Source: Lachnospiraceae bacterium (GTDB lineage: Bacteria; Bacillota; Clostridia; Lachnospirales; Lachnospiraceae). Taken from it: a stretch of 45,226 nt of DNA. Both the position numbers and the translations under genes were made by a program. Every line of letters begins with the position of its first letter. Position 1 is the stretch's first letter. The stretch is from positions 1-45,226 of the forward strand of contig JAFTEC010000107.1 of assembly GCA_017453865.1 (NCBI GenBank). Direction: 5' to 3'. The notes beneath the pieces are model-generated. The model saw only the letters and a program-made list of their open reading frames with translations, searched no databases and was not told the origin of the DNA. Below, piece after piece: positions 43,358 through 45,226 of this stretch.

Positions 43358-44794
43358 TTAAACAAGCTTCTTCAGCTCATCATAGACAAACTGCACCTTC
43401 GGTCCGACTATTATCTGAACAGAGGTCTTTGAAGGACGTATCACGCCCGCAACTCCCGCAGACTTGATCTTCTTCTCGTCAACCTTCACGTAGTCGGTAA
43501 CCTCAGCACGTACTCTGGTTGCGCAGTAATCAAATTCCTTCAGGTTTTCCTTGCCGCCAAGTCCTTCGAGGACAACCTTTGCGATCTCGGTAAAGTCATC
43601 ATTTGCAAGAACTGCCTTAAGCTCAGATTCCTCAAATTCTCCATCCTCACGTCCCGGAGTCATAAGGTCGAATTTCAGTATGACTGCCTTGAAGAGGAAG
43701 TAATAAATGGCCGCAAATACCAGACCTACCGGAATTATAAGAGCAGGATTCTGCGCCATCGGAGCCTTGAAGGAAAGGATCCAGTCCACAAGTCCGGCAC
43801 TGAAGTTAAAGCCGCAGCGGACAGGCAGCAGGGTACAAACTATGGCTGAAACGCCCGTAAGAACCGCATGGAGGAAATAAAGGCCCGGAGCGAGGAACAT
43901 AAACGAGAACTCCAGAGGCTCGGTTATTCCCGTGAAGAAGGATGCAAGAGATCCTGCAATAAGAAGTGATGCTGCGAACTTCTTTCTGGAATCCTTTGCC
44001 GTATGGTACATGGCAAGGGCACCTGCCGGAAGACCGAACATCATAATCGGGAAGAAGCCGGTCATATACATACCGGTCTGTCCAAGGGTTCCGGTTCCTG
44101 CCCAGAAGTTGCCGAGATCATTGATCCCCGCTGTATCGAACCAGAATACTGCATTAAGAGCATGATGCAGGCCGAACGGAATAAGAGCACGGTTAAGCAT
44201 GGCATAAATACCGCTCCCGACTGCACCGAGCCCGACGATCGACGTGCCGAATGCAACAAGCGCCCCGTAGATAAGAGGCCATATAAAGTAGAGAACGACC
44301 GAAACAAGGATCGAAACGATCGCGGTCACAATCGCAACACAGCGTCTGCCGCTGAAAAATGCCAGAAAGTCCGGCAGCTTCGTACTCTTAAAGCGGTTAT
44401 AACAGGAGGAACCGATGATACCGGCGAGAATACCAATGAAGGCATTCTGTATCTTTCCGAAAGCTGCGGGAACCTGATCGGCTTCTATTCCGAGATACAT
44501 GGCAACTGCACCGCTTGAAAGAAGGGTGGTGATCATAAGCCAGGAAACAAGTCCTGAAAGGGCACTGGTTCCGTCGTGGTCATCAGCCATCCCCACGGAA
44601 ACACCGATAGCGAAAAGGATCGGTATCTGGTCAATGATCGCAGATGCAGCCTTAATGCAGAATGCTGAGATAATGCTGTTTGCGCCCCAGCCCGTGGGGT
44701 CTATCCAGTAGCCGATACCGTAAAGGACACCTGCCGCAGGCAGACACGCAACCGGAAGCATCAAAGACTTTCCGATCTTCTGAAGATATTTCAT
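43358..44794 (-). CDS. nagE: PTS N-acetylglucosamine-type transporter, EIICB
   Basis: A 478-residue two-domain PTS permease: EIIC membrane domain (about 1-370, with MLPVACLPAAGVLYGIG, PFGLHHALNAVFW and FFTGITEPLEFSFMF) and a C-terminal EIIB domain with the phosphocysteine in DYCATRVR (about residue 424). The EIIA domain is absent and must be supplied in trans. GlcNAc as substrate is inferred from sequence type and from nagB and nagA downstream. Two ATG codons lie in tandem; the second (44794) has the better spacing to AAGGG. Confidence 0.93.
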   Translation of the reverse strand: MKYLQKIGKSLMLPVACLPAAGVLYGIGYWIDPTGWGANSIISAFCIKAASAIIDQIPILFAIGVSVGMADDHDGTSALSGLVSWLMITTLLSSGAVAMYLGIEADQVPAAFGKIQNAFIGILAGIIGSSCYNRFKSTKLPDFLAFFSGRRCVAIVTAIVSILVSVVLYFIWPLIYGALVAFGTSIVGLGAVGSGIYAMLNRALIPFGLHHALNAVFWFDTAGINDLGNFWAGTGTLGQTGMYMTGFFPIMMFGLPAGALAMYHTAKDSRKKFAASLLIAGSLASFFTGITEPLEFSFMFLAPGLYFLHAVLTGVSAIVCTLLPVRCGFNFSAGLVDWILSFKAPMAQNPALIIPVGLVFAAIYYFLFKAVILKFDLMTPGREDGEFEESELKAVLANDDFTEIAKVVLEGLGGKENLKEFDYCATRVRAEVTDYVKVDEKKIKSAGVAGVIRPSKTSVQIIVGPKVQFVYDELKKLV

Positions 44795-44807
44795 CATAAC
44801 CCTTATA

Positions 44808-44867
44808 ATGCCGCTTCTCTCCTTTAAGCCCCTGTACTTCCCCCGGCCGGAAACCGTTAAGCGGCAT
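44808..44867 (-). promoter_or_regulatory. Stem in the nagE leader
   Basis: ATGCCGCTT (44808-44816) and AAGCGGCAT (44859-44867) form a perfect 9-bp stem whose loop contains CGGCCG and AAAGGAG, ending 11 bases before the nagE start. An ATG at 44867 right behind AAAGGAGGAG opens a 71-codon frame that overlaps nagE; its 2-base spacing is too short for good initiation. A leader controlling nagE translation is possible. Confidence 0.4.
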
Positions 44868-44954
44868 CTCCTCCTTTCAGTAACGGCGTCAGACCTTTGC
44901 TCACGGAAATACAGTTATAGATTCTTGTTTTTCATCGGAAAAACAATAATCGTA

Positions 44955-45038
44955 CCTGACCAGCCGAGCGGCTTGCCGTTCGGCTGGTCAGGCGAAGCCG
45001 GATTCCTGCGGACAATTACCGATTTCGTCCGCAGGAAG
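44955..45038 (+). repeat. Composite palindromic element in the nagE leader, right copy
   Basis: Two hairpins in series. CCTGACCAGCCGA (44955-44967) and TCGGCTGGTCAGG (44980-44992) make a perfect 13-bp stem. TTCCTGCGGAC (45003-45013) and GTCCGCAGGAA (45027-45037) make an 11-bp stem. Positions 44991-45038 are the exact reverse complement of 229-276; the first hairpin is absent from the left copy. The element lies between the nagE promoter and gene. Confidence 0.85.
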
Positions 45039-45085
45039 CTATAAATATTTAACAAAAAAGTATTAAATAATTATAAACTAATAGT

Positions 45086-45136
45086 AAAATAGCACAAAAA
45101 GACATATTAGTCAATGTATTGACAGCGATTGTCAAT
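45086..45136 (-). promoter_or_regulatory. Promoter and candidate operator of nagE-nagB-nagA
   Basis: On the minus strand: TTGACT (45114-45109), 17-bp spacer, TATTTT (45091-45086). Just upstream is the perfect palindrome ATTGACA-N5-TGTCAAT (45118-45136). A second possible -10, TATAAT at 45075-45070, has a poor -35. The palindrome is a likely site for a regulator not encoded here. The last 90 bases of the window show nothing more. Confidence 0.5.
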
Positions 45137-45226
45137 TAGATACTACTCTTTTCTGTTAATTTACGCATTTTTAAGTAATTAGATGCAACCCAACCGTCAC
45201 CAAATAAACATCTGCTTACCGTCGAC

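Noticed and set aside
44652..44867. 71-codon minus-strand frame starting in the nagE leader
   Set aside because: It overlaps the well-supported nagE in another frame and its ribosome binding site is only two bases from the ATG; kept only as a possible leader feature.

Overview
The window looks like a chromosomal segment of a Gram-positive member of the Bacillota, class Clostridia, most likely Lachnospiraceae (Butyrivibrio/Roseburia/Eubacterium-like). This rests on the archaeal-type aspartate-semialdehyde dehydrogenase, the ~420-residue (HacA-type) leuC with separate leuD, the type III pantothenate kinase, fhs/folD, SpoIIE-pathway-like STAS and anti-sigma proteins, a SleB-type hydrolase, AAGGAGG ribosome binding sites and textbook sigma-A promoters. 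Taxonomy is an inference. No rRNA, prophage, insertion sequence or CRISPR array was seen.

Layout. 1-1560: gene-poor start with a palindromic repeat, a toxin-first RelE-type toxin-antitoxin pair and a UUCG-loop terminator. 1561-2445: a xerD-like recombinase with its own promoter. 2581-7917 (minus strand): a probable operon, promoter 7889-7917, encoding a TSCPD protein, a membrane protein, argH, asd, coaX, a NUDIX hydrolase and tRNA-Ala(GGC), closed by a terminator. 7935-13149: an RND permease and lipoprotein adaptor behind a promoter/operator and a 171-bp fold-back element. 13271-14863: a CDF metal transporter and a cluster of intergenic repeats. 14914-16579: ilvN-ilvC. 16661-24867: uppP, ftsK/spoIIIE, fhs, folD and a zinc-ribbon/TPR protein in overlapping order. 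24985-32079: one long branched-chain amino acid unit, livJ-H-M-G-F, a small ORF, leuC (broken by an in-frame TAG) and leuD. 32149-34086: SIMPL and DUF362/ferredoxin proteins. 34249-36193: a small membrane protein and citrate synthase. 36228-39421: a CheY-like regulator and CheX-like protein facing a STAS protein, an anti-sigma-type ATPase and thrC. 39527-40407: SleB-type hydrolase. 40636-41433: a protein with two AP2-like segments around a degenerate HNH-like core. 41450-45136: nagE-nagB-nagA for GlcNAc uptake and catabolism, preceded by a long structured leader.

How the parts relate. Amino acid supply dominates: Arg (argH), Asp family (asd, thrC), branched-chain (ilvN, ilvC, leuC, leuD, liv transporter). 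The liv transporter shares a transcription unit with the damaged leuC, so this strain may depend on branched-chain amino acid import or on a leuC copy elsewhere. One-carbon folate metabolism (fhs, folD), cell envelope recycling (uppP, nagABE, SleB hydrolase) and chromosome segregation (ftsK, xerD) make up most of the rest.

Points of most interest: the AP2/degenerate-HNH protein, the leuC nonsense codon, a 48-bp identical palindromic repeat in opposite orientation at the two ends of the window, two unrelated ~170-bp fold-back elements, a 15-codon upstream ORF coupled to uppP, and the CheY/CheX versus STAS/anti-sigma signalling cluster.
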